A stretch of 34,197 bases of DNA from a virus: positions 1 through 34,197 of the IMG/VR virus record IMGVR_UViG_3300024259_000825. The stretch is one strand, 5' to 3'. Below the pieces are notes generated by a model that ran no database searches, had not been told where the DNA came from, and saw nothing but the letters and a program-made list of their open reading frames with translations. This document shows positions 14,975 through 22,940 of the stretch, piece after piece; within the stretch, counting starts at the first letter, position 1; every line of letters starts with the position of its first letter. The position numbers were made by a program, and so were the translations under genes.

Positions 14975-16232
14975 GCTTCGGAGGAGGGGGCGGTGCCTTC
15001 CCACGAGGAGGCGCTGGCGGCGCCTTACGCTGGACGGGAGGCTGAGGGGGCCCCGCGGCCCTAGTCGGGGGCTGAGGAGGGCCAGACGGCGGCTGAGGCG
15101 GCGCAGGAGGGCCTCCCACCTGGTAGCCGCCCCCAGGCTGGTAACCAGGTGGGTTGCGAGCAGGAGGAGCGGCCGGCGCTGGCTTCTGTGCGACGACTGC
15201 CGCGGCAATCTCTGGCACGTTCATAGCGTCCGCCCAGTCGGGCCATCCTTCCACCCATACGGCGTGTCCTTCTTCGCTACCTGAGCCAACGATCAGACGA
15301 GCGATAGAGATCACGTCCAGATCTTGCTGCTGCCCTGTTGGCCCGTCGTAGAAGAAGACATCACCACTCGCTGGGGCCGGGGCACTAGCCGGCGGGGGAG
15401 GCGCCGCAGACCGAGTCGGAGCCGCTGGAGTGGGTGGCGGCGCGTCGCTGTATCCGCCAGTCGTTCGGGCGCTTCCGGCCCTAGGGTCCACTAGCGCCGC
15501 AACATCTCGCAGGGCGTCCGTCGATGTCGACTTTTCCAGACCTTCAAGACCATGCGCCGAGTACAAAACGGGCATGAGGGATTCGTCCAGCGTCTTACGG
15601 TCGCTCGCTTCGCCGATAGCGTACCGAACATCCATCTTTCGCTTACCGACACGCTTCTTGGCGATCTTGAGGTCGCGACCCAGTTCGTGATCCTCTACCG
15701 GTCCCTTGTTGATGCAGATATCGAGGATCGCCGCGTGTACTGTCTGCGAGTAGCCCCACACGAACGGCTGAATCGCCCAGCCGCCCTGGCCGTCGTCAGT
15801 CCAGTGGGAACTAGGGTCGCCCATGTCGATAACGTTGCAGAAACAACGAACCCGCGGATACAGACTCTTAATCAGCTCGTCGTATGACGAATTACGAGCG
15901 TCTTGCAGGTCCTTACGCAACTTGCAAATAGGGCAAGTAGTCTGCGCGGCTGAGTTGGTAGGATCGTCAGGGCAGTTGAATTGCTTGTCTTCGCCGTCCA
16001 CGGTCAAACGATGCACTGCGACGCGCACCCAGAACGCCGGGTAAGGGCGGCTAGGATCGGGCTGCCCGTCGTCACCCTTTGGAAGACGCGGAATGATCCG
16101 AATGTGCTTGATCGTCTCCTGGCCCTTGGATGCCGGGCTCGGGATGTCTAGCCACTTGAAATCGCCACCTCCGCCACCTCCGCGAGGGATTTTACCGAGG
16201 CGTTCTTTTTCCTGTTCGTATACGGACGACAT
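14949..16232 (-). CDS. ssb: gp32-like single-stranded DNA-binding protein, long Pro/Gly tail
   Basis: Coats ssDNA at forks and loads recombination proteins. The core has FWVRVAVHRLTVDG with H74, then C87, C100 and C103 in CPICKLRKD, that is H-x12-C-x12-C-x2-C. This closely follows the zinc site of T4 gp32 (H-x12-C-x9-C-x2-C). Residues 17-23 are a Gly run. After about residue 245 the protein is Pro/Ala/Gly rich with an intervening acidic patch, and from 345 on it is almost purely Pro/Gly/Gln/Arg, ending PGGPDNF. The acidic-aromatic tip recalls the partner-binding tip of bacterial SSB. It is separated by three bases from the UvsY-like gene. Confidence 0.85.
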   Translation of the reverse strand: MSSVYEQEKERLGKIPRGGGGGGDFKWLDIPSPASKGQETIKHIRIIPRLPKGDDGQPDPSRPYPAFWVRVAVHRLTVDGEDKQFNCPDDPTNSAAQTTCPICKLRKDLQDARNSSYDELIKSLYPRVRCFCNVIDMGDPSSHWTDDGQGGWAIQPFVWGYSQTVHAAILDICINKGPVEDHELGRDLKIAKKRVGKRKMDVRYAIGEASDRKTLDESLMPVLYSAHGLEGLEKSTSTDALRDVAALVDPRAGSARTTGGYSDAPPPTPAAPTRSAAPPPPASAPAPASGDVFFYDGPTGQQQDLDVISIARLIVGSGSEEGHAVWVEGWPDWADAMNVPEIAAAVVAQKPAPAAPPARNPPGYQPGGGYQVGGPPAPPQPPSGPPQPPTRAAGPPQPPVQRKAPPAPPRGKAPPPPPKPPGGPDNF

Positions 16233-16235
16233 GCG

Positions 16236-16952
16236 CTATCTCCTAGTCGATGGGGGAGGGGGAGGGGTACTTGTCTTGCGAGGCGGGGGAATCGGGGTTC
16301 TACCCCTAGTGACGGCCTGATCCTCAGACTCGGCCACGTCCGGCCTTTCATGCTCACTATGCCCAGGATGGCGGGTGGTTGTATCGTCATCCGCCTCTGG
16401 ATGGTGAATACGCCTGCTATGGGAAGAAGTGTCGGCCCCTGTGCTGCGCTCCCAGCCCTTGATAGCCCAGGTGCGCGCCTTCGCAGCTTCCAAAGCGGCA
16501 TGTAGAGTCGCCCACACCTCCTCGGCTTCTAGCTTGGCCTCGTACAGCTTTCGGTATTCCGGACGCGTACGCATATACGAATCAGCGTCGCCCTTGGTCG
16601 GCATCTTGGTAGGCTTCTCGTTGCCCTTGGCGTCTAGGCCTGGGTTCACGATACACGCGAACTTAGCCTTACGAGCCGCTCTCTCGTTGTTTACCACCTT
16701 CCAGACTGTCTGCTCGCGCCATACGCGATAGTCGACCTCGGCAAGTTCCTTATCCCGGTATGCCGCAGCGACCAACCGGCCCAACTCACTGATAATGCGA
16801 GGTGTGTTGGCGGCCTCTTGCTCTGGCTGCTCTGGGTCGATGGCGACCAAAGTAGCCAGGTACGCGCCGCTGTATTCCTGCCCCCTAAGCACGACAGGCG
16901 GCATAGCAGCCAACCCGGCGATCATTGCCCTAAACGGTGTTCCACTACTCAT
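16236..16952 (-). CDS. Probable UvsY-like recombination mediator
   Basis: In T4, UvsY helps UvsX displace gp32 from ssDNA. Here the 238-residue protein lies between SSB and DNA polymerase with recA close by. Residues 60-170 are helical: VDYRVWREQTVWKVVNNERA, then KPTKMPTKGDADSYM, then YRKLYEAKLEAEEVWATLHA and AKARTWAIKGWERSTG. The order (Tyr/Trp helix, basic K-P-T segment, Tyr-rich helix, then A-I followed by a helix end) is how I remember UvsY, but sequence identity is low, so this is an inference from pattern and neighbours. The tail is polar and ends with two polyproline runs (TPIPPPRKTSTPPPPPSTRR). It overlaps the polymerase gene by 8 bases. Confidence 0.55.
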   Translation of the reverse strand: MSSGTPFRAMIAGLAAMPPVVLRGQEYSGAYLATLVAIDPEQPEQEAANTPRIISELGRLVAAAYRDKELAEVDYRVWREQTVWKVVNNERAARKAKFACIVNPGLDAKGNEKPTKMPTKGDADSYMRTRPEYRKLYEAKLEAEEVWATLHAALEAAKARTWAIKGWERSTGADTSSHSRRIHHPEADDDTTTRHPGHSEHERPDVAESEDQAVTRGRTPIPPPRKTSTPPPPPSTRR

Positions 16953-19017
16953 ATGATACCTCGTAATCCTTTTTATCTGCCCATGTTGTTTCAGTCACTT
17001 CTGCGTCTACTATGATCGGGATGCTCCCGAAGTAACCATGAAAATCCTCCATAGCGAGTTGTCCCTTGCGTGCGACCTCCACTAAGTCCTTCTTGTCGCA
17101 ATCGAATTGGATTTCGTCGTGGACTGTGTTTGTAGCCTTACCCGGGAATGTGCCGTCGCGTTGCATGATATACGTTCGTACAATACTAAGCCGCGTAAGC
17201 TCGCCAGCTTCGCCCTGGATGAGAGACGCGAACGCCATACGCTCGGCACGGGATCGCATGTCATTACCACGAGACTTAAGCGCGGGAAGATGGCGACAGC
17301 GTCCAGCCCAATTCGTGAAGTAGCACCCACGGCGACCACGCATAGCGGCAAACAGCTTTTCCTTAGTCCGGTCGATCTCTGGGTTCTTCCGGTGGTACCT
17401 TTCGTAAAGCGCCTTAGCCGCCTTCTCGCCCAACATTAGCTCTGGGTTACTCGTAAGCATAGAGTGTCCGCCGCCATATGGAACACCGAAGTTAATCACC
17501 TTGCCCGCTCGCCTCTTGACCTTCCAATCAGAGTCTTCTGGTTTAGAGCCCAGCGTAGCGATAGCCACCTCACCGTGGATATCTCGCCTAGGCTCGTTGG
17601 CGCGCTCCCTCATGTACGCTTCTATGCTGATATCGCCTCTCATCATGGCCTCCCATGATGGAGAACGATACGCAGCAATGAACACCTTTGCAGCCGTTCG
17701 CCAGCCTAGTACACGCAACTCGACCTGCGAGTAGTCCAAGAACAGGCGGACCATTCCGTCAACCGTCATAAACGCCTGTCGCACTCGCTTAGACGCCTCT
17801 TTGTGCCTAAACGGTATGTTTTGCAGGTTCGGGCCTTTCATGGCAAAACGACCTGTGCCAGTGCCGAACTGCATTACGTCGCCGTGTATCTTACCGTCCT
17901 GGTCAACGTAGTACGCCAGCGAATCGCTATACGTTGACCTAATCTTTAACCATACGTTAAACTCGGCTAGATGCTCTATCGCCGAGTGGTGGGGTCTTAG
18001 CTGCATAAGGGCAGAACGCGATACCGACGGCTGGCCCTTTGGGTGCGTCTTGCTGACCTTAGTTCGCTCCTTTACTGGCAGCTTTAGATGGTTGTAAAGG
18101 AAGTCGCGAACATCGTTATCGTTACTCCACGAAATACGAGCGCCAAAGCGCCTAGTAAGGTCGGCCGCTCGGCGCTCTAAGTCTTCGTCCAACTCTACAG
18201 CCATTTTCAGCAAGTACGGCTTATCCACGGGCTGGCCGTTCCACTGCATTTCTGCGAGAGCCCTGACTAGCATCATCTCGTTCCAGTACAGGAACCGACG
18301 GCGATCCTCGTATGGGGTACCAAGCCCCATAGCCCTGTCTCGTTGTGTTCGGTCCAGTAGAAGCGTATGCGCGATATCCCGACAACTGTATTCGGCCTCA
18401 GTACTGACCCATACCTCGCTATGCCCAAACCGTTCGATATACGGCGCCTCCCAATAACCTCGCTTATTAGTGCGCTTCTGGAACAGGAGGCCTCGCTCCT
18501 TGGCCTTGACCTTGAGATACGCCGTTAGCTCATTTTTCATAGACATGGCATCGCCCCATGGCGAAATGCCCTCGTAGTTGACCACCTTCTCTAGTGCGAA
18601 CGGTCGATTTTCGTCTATTAGGTACGCCTGTATCAGTGTATCGTGTAGCGGCGTAAGCAGCGGGATATCGTAACCCCACTTTCTCGCCATGTTTAGGTCA
18701 AACTTGAGGTTATGCCCCACTAACTCGGACGCACTGAACACCGCATCACGAAAAGCCCGTTTCGCAGCGGGCATATCGGCCATGGGCTCAGGCGTAGTGT
18801 GTGCGACCGGCACATACCAGCTATATGGGCGACCGTCAGACGCGAGAAACCCCATCGAGTAGCCGATGGGGTGGGCGCCGTTAAACGGGCGAGATCCGGT
18901 AGTCTCAAAGTCTATACCGATCGTAGTTGCCGACTTTATGGCATTAACCATATACGTCATTTCGTCATTAGTTCGTGCGACGAAATGCCCTGGCGACAGC
19001 TTCGTAGTGCAGAACAT
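16945..19017 (-). CDS. polA: Family A DNA polymerase with 3'-5' exonuclease
   Basis: Replicative polymerase of Pol I type. Exonuclease motifs: IGIDFETTG (D36, E38), VGHNLKFDLN (D107) and YSCRD (Y210, D214). Polymerase motifs: TGRFAMKGPNLQNIPFR (388-404), motif A LFLDYSQVELR (D428, E433), motif B RRAGKVINFGVPYG with R502, K506, F510 and Y514, and motif C VHDEIQFD (H633-E635). F510 sits at the position of E. coli Pol I F762. There is no 5'-3' nuclease domain. I prefer ATG 19017-19015, which overlaps the upstream stop as TAATG; GTG 19038 is possible but has no ribosome site. An extra basic segment lies between Exo II and III (residues 165-200). Confidence 0.95.
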   Translation of the reverse strand: MFCTTKLSPGHFVARTNDEMTYMVNAIKSATTIGIDFETTGSRPFNGAHPIGYSMGFLASDGRPYSWYVPVAHTTPEPMADMPAAKRAFRDAVFSASELVGHNLKFDLNMARKWGYDIPLLTPLHDTLIQAYLIDENRPFALEKVVNYEGISPWGDAMSMKNELTAYLKVKAKERGLLFQKRTNKRGYWEAPYIERFGHSEVWVSTEAEYSCRDIAHTLLLDRTQRDRAMGLGTPYEDRRRFLYWNEMMLVRALAEMQWNGQPVDKPYLLKMAVELDEDLERRAADLTRRFGARISWSNDNDVRDFLYNHLKLPVKERTKVSKTHPKGQPSVSRSALMQLRPHHSAIEHLAEFNVWLKIRSTYSDSLAYYVDQDGKIHGDVMQFGTGTGRFAMKGPNLQNIPFRHKEASKRVRQAFMTVDGMVRLFLDYSQVELRVLGWRTAAKVFIAAYRSPSWEAMMRGDISIEAYMRERANEPRRDIHGEVAIATLGSKPEDSDWKVKRRAGKVINFGVPYGGGHSMLTSNPELMLGEKAAKALYERYHRKNPEIDRTKEKLFAAMRGRRGCYFTNWAGRCRHLPALKSRGNDMRSRAERMAFASLIQGEAGELTRLSIVRTYIMQRDGTFPGKATNTVHDEIQFDCDKKDLVEVARKGQLAMEDFHGYFGSIPIIVDAEVTETTWADKKDYEVSYE

Positions 19018-19382
19018 TAGGCGGCAATCCCGAGCCACGAAAGCACGGTCAACCGATACCCGTCATCACTCAGCATAGGCGCGATGTGGTCAGGCGTGAC
19101 CTCCACCACGTCAGGTCGCCCAGTCAAGTGCCCCACGATCCGCACTTCAACATCGTTAACCATGCAACGAATCTCTCCGATCGGCGTCTCGCCGGCGATA
19201 ACTCCAAACACAGAAAGAGTGAACACGCCTGGATGCACTAATACGGACTCGTCCATAGTATCGGGAGGTGCGCCGGTTTCTCGCCTAAGGTCTAGAGACA
19301 ATGACGGTACTTGGCGAATGTCCACCCGGTCGGGCGGGATATCGCCATACATAGTCATTTGAGCAAAAGGCTCGCCGTGCAT
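19017..19382 (-). CDS. Unknown 121-aa protein
   Basis: It starts MHGEPFAQMTMYGDIPPDRV behind AAGGAGG. The sequence alternates hydrophobic and polar residues (VFTLSVFGVIAGETPIGEIR; VEVRIVGHLTGRPDVVEVTP), suggesting a beta-rich fold, and ends with a hydrophobic segment (LTVLSWLGIAA). No cysteine motif or catalytic signature. It is coupled to the polymerase gene by TAATG and to the DUF2924 gene by a 28-base overlap. Its position suggests a polymerase-associated role, but nothing in the sequence shows it. Confidence 0.7.
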   Translation of the reverse strand: MHGEPFAQMTMYGDIPPDRVDIRQVPSLSLDLRRETGAPPDTMDESVLVHPGVFTLSVFGVIAGETPIGEIRCMVNDVEVRIVGHLTGRPDVVEVTPDHIAPMLSDDGYRLTVLSWLGIAA

Positions 19383-19690
19383 TTACGCCTCCTTCGCAGT
19401 CCGAAGAACCAGTTACCGCTAACAGTAGGGTTTCCGGTAATTCTCCTAGCGACTGCGCTGAGGGTTTTATAGCGCTTGCCCTTATATTCATATCGCCACC
19501 ACCCACGGTCAGCGGCTTTCTGTCGCCTATACTCTTTGGCCGGACGATTTACAGGTGGAGGGGCGAAGGCGTGCCTAACGAAGACCTCGTGAACTTCGCC
19601 CTTCCACAAACGACGGATAGACGCCCCCTCTGGCAGGTCTCTGGAGTCAACGGGTACGGCTACGACCGACTCTCGATTTCTTTTTGCCAC
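19355..19690 (-). CDS. DUF2924-like protein
   Basis: The 111-residue product shows the order typical of DUF2924: a Pro-Gly/Glu-Gly start to a strand (DLPEGASIRRLWKGEVHEVF), then WWRYEYKGKRYKTLSAVARR, ITG and a W-F-F-G-L end. These proteins occur in phages and prophages; the fold resembles a small nucleic-acid-binding barrel plus helix, but the function is not known. GTG 19690-19688 is preceded by GAGGG. It overlaps the upstream gene by 44 bases and the downstream gene by 28. The middle contains APPPVNRPAKEYRRQK, a weak version of the Pro-basic tails. Confidence 0.7.
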   Translation of the reverse strand: MAKRNRESVVAVPVDSRDLPEGASIRRLWKGEVHEVFVRHAFAPPPVNRPAKEYRRQKAADRGWWRYEYKGKRYKTLSAVARRITGNPTVSGNWFFGLRRRRKCTASLLLK

Positions 19691-20078
19691 GGCGAACCCT
19701 CTTTTTCTTGGGAGGAGGAGGCGTAGCCGGGCGACTGGTTACCACTTTGATCCGCTCGTCTACCACTTGGCTCGGAACGCCAAGTGGTGGCGCGACTTTC
19801 CCACTCTTGAGGCGTTCGAGATAGCGACGATCGCCTCGCCAGCAAGACACGCCCACGATACACCCTTGGCACAGCGCACTCGCAGAATCGTACACCCGGC
19901 GGAAACACGACGGGTGGTCTTTGTCGCTATAGTCGCTTCTAAGGGACAGGAGCGCCTGTCCGCCCATTTCTGACATGCTGCTGATCGTACTGCTCGAGAC
20001 TCCGATAGATACCAAACGCTCGCGCGTCTCGTTCGTCAGCGGAATATCCAATGCGGATAACCTAGTCGATCCCATCAT
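19647..20078 (-). CDS. Cys-cluster protein with polyproline-Lys/Arg tail
   Basis: The 143-residue product has C58, C70, C73 and C79 in HPSCFRRVYDSASALCQGC followed by IVGVSC, that is C-x11-C-x2-C-x5-C. This resembles a motif seen in various phage proteins and is repeated in the SSB -1 extension and in the protein at 30806-31378; it may hold zinc or an Fe-S cluster. The C-terminal 30 residues are a disordered basic tail (TPPPPKKKRVRRGKKKSR). ATG 20078 follows GGAGGT and lies inside the sigma factor end. A nucleic-acid role is plausible from the tail; nothing is proven. Confidence 0.7.
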   Translation of the reverse strand: MMGSTRLSALDIPLTNETRERLVSIGVSSSTISSMSEMGGQALLSLRSDYSDKDHPSCFRRVYDSASALCQGCIVGVSCWRGDRRYLERLKSGKVAPPLGVPSQVVDERIKVVTSRPATPPPPKKKRVRRGKKKSRVGRSRTR

Positions 20079-20748
20079 AGACCTCCTCGTCTATCTGGTC
20101 TACAGCTTGTATACCCAAGGTCTTGAGAAAGTCCATCGCTTGCAACTTGGCACTAGCGATACGACCCGCAGCCCTTCGGTACCTTACCGTGTCTGTTTTT
20201 CCTGGTATACCGACCAACTCGGCTATATCGCCGGGGCTCATTTCGTCAACATACCGAAGATGCAGGATGGCGAATGCGGCCGGCGGTAGGTTACGCCGCA
20301 GTGCATACGTCAGACCTTGGATACCGTCGTCACGCTCCATACAGCTAAGAACCTCGTCCACGGGATCGGCGGTATCCGTGATATCGGGGTGTACATCTTC
20401 GCCGTCTTCGTCCGTAACAGGCATTAGCCACTCATGGTCTCGCATACCTGCGTTAATGGCTCGAATGATGTGGAGCTTTCGACGACGGGCTACCACGTTG
20501 ATAAACGGATCAGGCGGGCACTCGCCCTCCTTCCAGGTGTAGCGGCGCACCGCCAACAGAACCGCCTCTCGGATCTCGTTATACACGTCGTCTGCGTCCA
20601 TGCCGACTTTGTGGGTGTGCCATACCCGGCGAGACATGCGGCGAATACGCACATCCCACCTGGTGAGGACATCCAGCTCGTACGGCGACTGTCTGCTATC
20701 CCACCCGGGAGGCGGCGGGGGCTTTCGGGTACGAACTTTATCGCCCAT
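20062..20748 (-). CDS. Sigma-70 family RNA polymerase sigma factor
   Basis: Redirects host RNA polymerase to phage promoters. Region 2 is near residues 45-110 (MDADDVYNEIREAVLLAVRR, then PFINVVARRRKLHIIRA). Region 4 is near 150-205 (LPPAAFAILHLRYVDEMSPG, DIAELVGIPGKTDTVRYRRA), a normal helix-turn-helix for the -35 box. A linker with an acidic stretch (DEDGEDVHPDITDTAD) separates them, and no regions 1 or 3 are visible, so it is ECF-like in size (228 aa). The N-terminus carries the genome's tail type (MGDKVRTRKPPPPPGWDSRQ). It starts with TAATG overlap from the VWA gene. A natural target is the bipartite element at 26557 and 28362. Confidence 0.82.
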   Translation of the reverse strand: MGDKVRTRKPPPPPGWDSRQSPYELDVLTRWDVRIRRMSRRVWHTHKVGMDADDVYNEIREAVLLAVRRYTWKEGECPPDPFINVVARRRKLHIIRAINAGMRDHEWLMPVTDEDGEDVHPDITDTADPVDEVLSCMERDDGIQGLTYALRRNLPPAAFAILHLRYVDEMSPGDIAELVGIPGKTDTVRYRRAAGRIASAKLQAMDFLKTLGIQAVDQIDEEVYDGID

Positions 20749-22940
20749 TACCGCACCTTCCTAGACATGCCATATCCCCTCGTCAGAAGTTCGGTGAGCT
20801 TACGCAGCACACCATAAGTCAGACCTTCGCCAGCCTTGATCTCGACGCTGCCAGTCGGGGCCACGCCACGACCGCCCTTACTATCGGGGTAGTACTTGCG
20901 AAATGTCGCCATGTCGTGAATGCACACGCCAATACCGTAGACCTCGATACCCGCTCCCGCGACCTGCTGGACCACCTGCTCTAGGTGAGCACCTTCTAGG
21001 TGCCAGTCGTCAGCGCCGGCCGGGAGACCGTCGGCAACTACTAACATGATTACACGGTCATAGCTACCGCCATGCTTGGCCGCATACTTGGCCGCCCACA
21101 TAACAGACTCGCCATCTAGGTTGTTAAGGCGCCCTGTCACAAACGGGATCGCCGCGCCGTCGTCACTGATGCCGGGACTAGGCACAAATTCGTGCATTTC
21201 CATACCACAGCTATACCGCGCGTACTCTGCGCCATGTCCGTACGACGGGCGACTCGTATTGGTAGTGTAGCCCAGAACGGCGTGAGGGATGCGGCACCCA
21301 CTCATCGCCTTATGCAGAGCCATTGCCGTCACTGCGGCGTAACCCGCCTTCGAACACATTACCTTGCGATGCACAGTTCGCCCTTCTGCGTCCTTGACCG
21401 GTTCTCCCTTTCCATCGGTGACAGGTCGCTTCCTAGGGGCACTACAGCCCATGGAGCCAGAGCAGTCCACCAGGATACAGACATACGTTGACTCGTCTAC
21501 CGCGCGAAACAGGTCGGAGAAAATATCCGGTCCATTCGTACGGGTAGCAATCGCAGATATAGCGGCGTCGTCGATATCGGGCCCTTCTTCGAGACCCCCG
21601 ACTGCGATACACTGCCTAGACGCCTGTACAGCTCCACGAAGCATGGACATTAGCTGCTGGACTGACTGTCCAGCCGCCTCTACTAGACCCGGAACCATGG
21701 CGCGACCCGCGGCCCTCTCGCTCTCATCGTACTTTTTCACTGTGTCGCACGCCAGCGCCGCTGGGGACGCGATGTATCGCTTCGGGGCCTTACCCGTAGA
21801 GCGAATGTGGTTAGCGATTACGTCGGCCGCGGTGTCTACCTCGCCCCACTCACCGCCAGCCGCCTCAGCCGCGATCTCTCGCGTACCGTCTTCGTCGTAC
21901 ACAAAAGCCGTACCAGCACCGGGCTCGCCGTCCTCACCGTCCACCCCCTCGTGAGGGGTAGTCAGGGAGCCGTCAGGGGCGCTGGACGCGTCACTTGTGG
22001 CATCGGAGCCTTCCTCTCCTTCTTCTTCTCCGGAACCCGTGGACGGGCCCCCAGGCTCCTCGCCGTCACCTTCGGAACCTTCGCCCTCGGACTCGCCTTC
22101 ACCTTCACCTTCACCTTCGTAACCTTCGCCGTCACCTTCGGACTCGCCTTCACCTTCGGAACCTTCGCCCTCGTCCTCGCCGGCTTCCTCGTCCGATTCA
22201 GACTCTTCGGGTTCTTCTGGTGGCGGAGGAGGAGGAGGAGGAGGAGGCTCGGCAGCCAGCTTGATCGCATTGAACAGGTTTTCGGCAGCGTCGCACGCTT
22301 CCTTGGTAGAACTAGCGTCGAACAGGACTCGCACCTGAGGCCATACGGCCTCCAGCAATTGCCGAGGAGTCTCGTGCACGTCCTCGCGCTTCATTTGACC
22401 ACGGCCTAGCCGCAGAAGCGACTGAACCAGAGCACCGAACACGCCCTGAGGGCCTCCGCCATTGGCCGAGAACTCGGGATCGGTCGCTGCGGCTACTCCA
22501 CCAGTACGGCGATACAACCAACGACCAGTAGCCTCGAAATGGTAGCGAGAACCAGGATGGCGAATGGCGTATGTAGGCTCGATCCACAGATCCTCGCCCG
22601 CGTTGGCCAGGGTCGCGATCTTCGACCCAGTATCGGAACCGTGGCGCGCGTGCCACAACCTGACACGGGCTTCGTACTCGGTCATATCCGAGTGTATGAC
22701 GTGCGCGACTTCGTGATCCAGGATACCGCGCCATGCGTCGGCCAGGTCGGGATCTCCACCCAACTCGGTAGCCGAAAAGGCGGGCATATACAGTGTATGC
22801 CTGCTGCCGTCGTACCGGGGCACCTCGCCGCCGGATACGACTACGTTAAGGTCGGGAGACATCGCCAGAGACCGCGCCACCTTTTCAGCGACCGTCTCCA
22901 GAGAGGCCATGCGTTTATTTCGGTTTGCTTCGGGTTTCAT
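20748..22940 (-). CDS. CobT-like VWA protein with HEVAH motif
   Basis: Partner-type protein of the AAA+ ATPase at 24216-25283. Start ATG 22940 overlaps the preceding stop as ATGA; ATG 22952 is an alternative. Domains: an N-terminal part with DHEVAHVIHSD (H76, E77, H80), an HExxH metallopeptidase-like motif; a run of ten prolines followed by an Asp/Glu/Gly/Ser low-complexity linker near residues 235-300; and a C-terminal VWA domain with VDCSGSMG (MIDAS, 492-496) and MLVVADG (D637). CobT-like proteins act with CobS-like chelatase ATPases; what the phage versions do is not known. Codons look more optimised than in the polymerase region. Confidence 0.85.
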   Translation of the reverse strand: MKPEANRNKRMASLETVAEKVARSLAMSPDLNVVVSGGEVPRYDGSRHTLYMPAFSATELGGDPDLADAWRGILDHEVAHVIHSDMTEYEARVRLWHARHGSDTGSKIATLANAGEDLWIEPTYAIRHPGSRYHFEATGRWLYRRTGGVAAATDPEFSANGGGPQGVFGALVQSLLRLGRGQMKREDVHETPRQLLEAVWPQVRVLFDASSTKEACDAAENLFNAIKLAAEPPPPPPPPPPEEPEESESDEEAGEDEGEGSEGEGESEGDGEGYEGEGEGEGESEGEGSEGDGEEPGGPSTGSGEEEGEEGSDATSDASSAPDGSLTTPHEGVDGEDGEPGAGTAFVYDEDGTREIAAEAAGGEWGEVDTAADVIANHIRSTGKAPKRYIASPAALACDTVKKYDESERAAGRAMVPGLVEAAGQSVQQLMSMLRGAVQASRQCIAVGGLEEGPDIDDAAISAIATRTNGPDIFSDLFRAVDESTYVCILVDCSGSMGCSAPRKRPVTDGKGEPVKDAEGRTVHRKVMCSKAGYAAVTAMALHKAMSGCRIPHAVLGYTTNTSRPSYGHGAEYARYSCGMEMHEFVPSPGISDDGAAIPFVTGRLNNLDGESVMWAAKYAAKHGGSYDRVIMLVVADGLPAGADDWHLEGAHLEQVVQQVAGAGIEVYGIGVCIHDMATFRKYYPDSKGGRGVAPTGSVEIKAGEGLTYGVLRKLTELLTRGYGMSRKVR
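22020..22250. repeat. Low-complexity Pro-run and Glu/Gly/Ser linker in the VWA gene
   Basis: A GGA/GGT run encoding ten prolines (about 22218-22248) is followed on the minus strand by repeating GAG-GGC-GAA-type codons giving Glu, Gly, Ser and Asp for about 60 residues. Such repeats can expand or shrink by slipped replication. The protein meaning is a flexible, strongly acidic linker between the metallopeptidase-like and VWA domains. Confidence 0.8.

Noticed and set aside
14870-15208. Minus-strand frame of 112 codons overlapping the SSB tail
   Set aside because: Arg/Leu/Ser-rich reading of the Pro-rich SSB tail in the wrong frame; it does not include the Cys motif.
16945-19038. Polymerase start at GTG 19038
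   Set aside because: No ribosome site; ATG 19017 overlapping the upstream stop as TAATG matches other junctions here.
22044-22050. G_GGC_CCG heptamer in the VWA gene linker
   Set aside because: Mid-gene; the -1 frame ends after about 20 codons in low-complexity Arg-rich sequence, so chance is likely.
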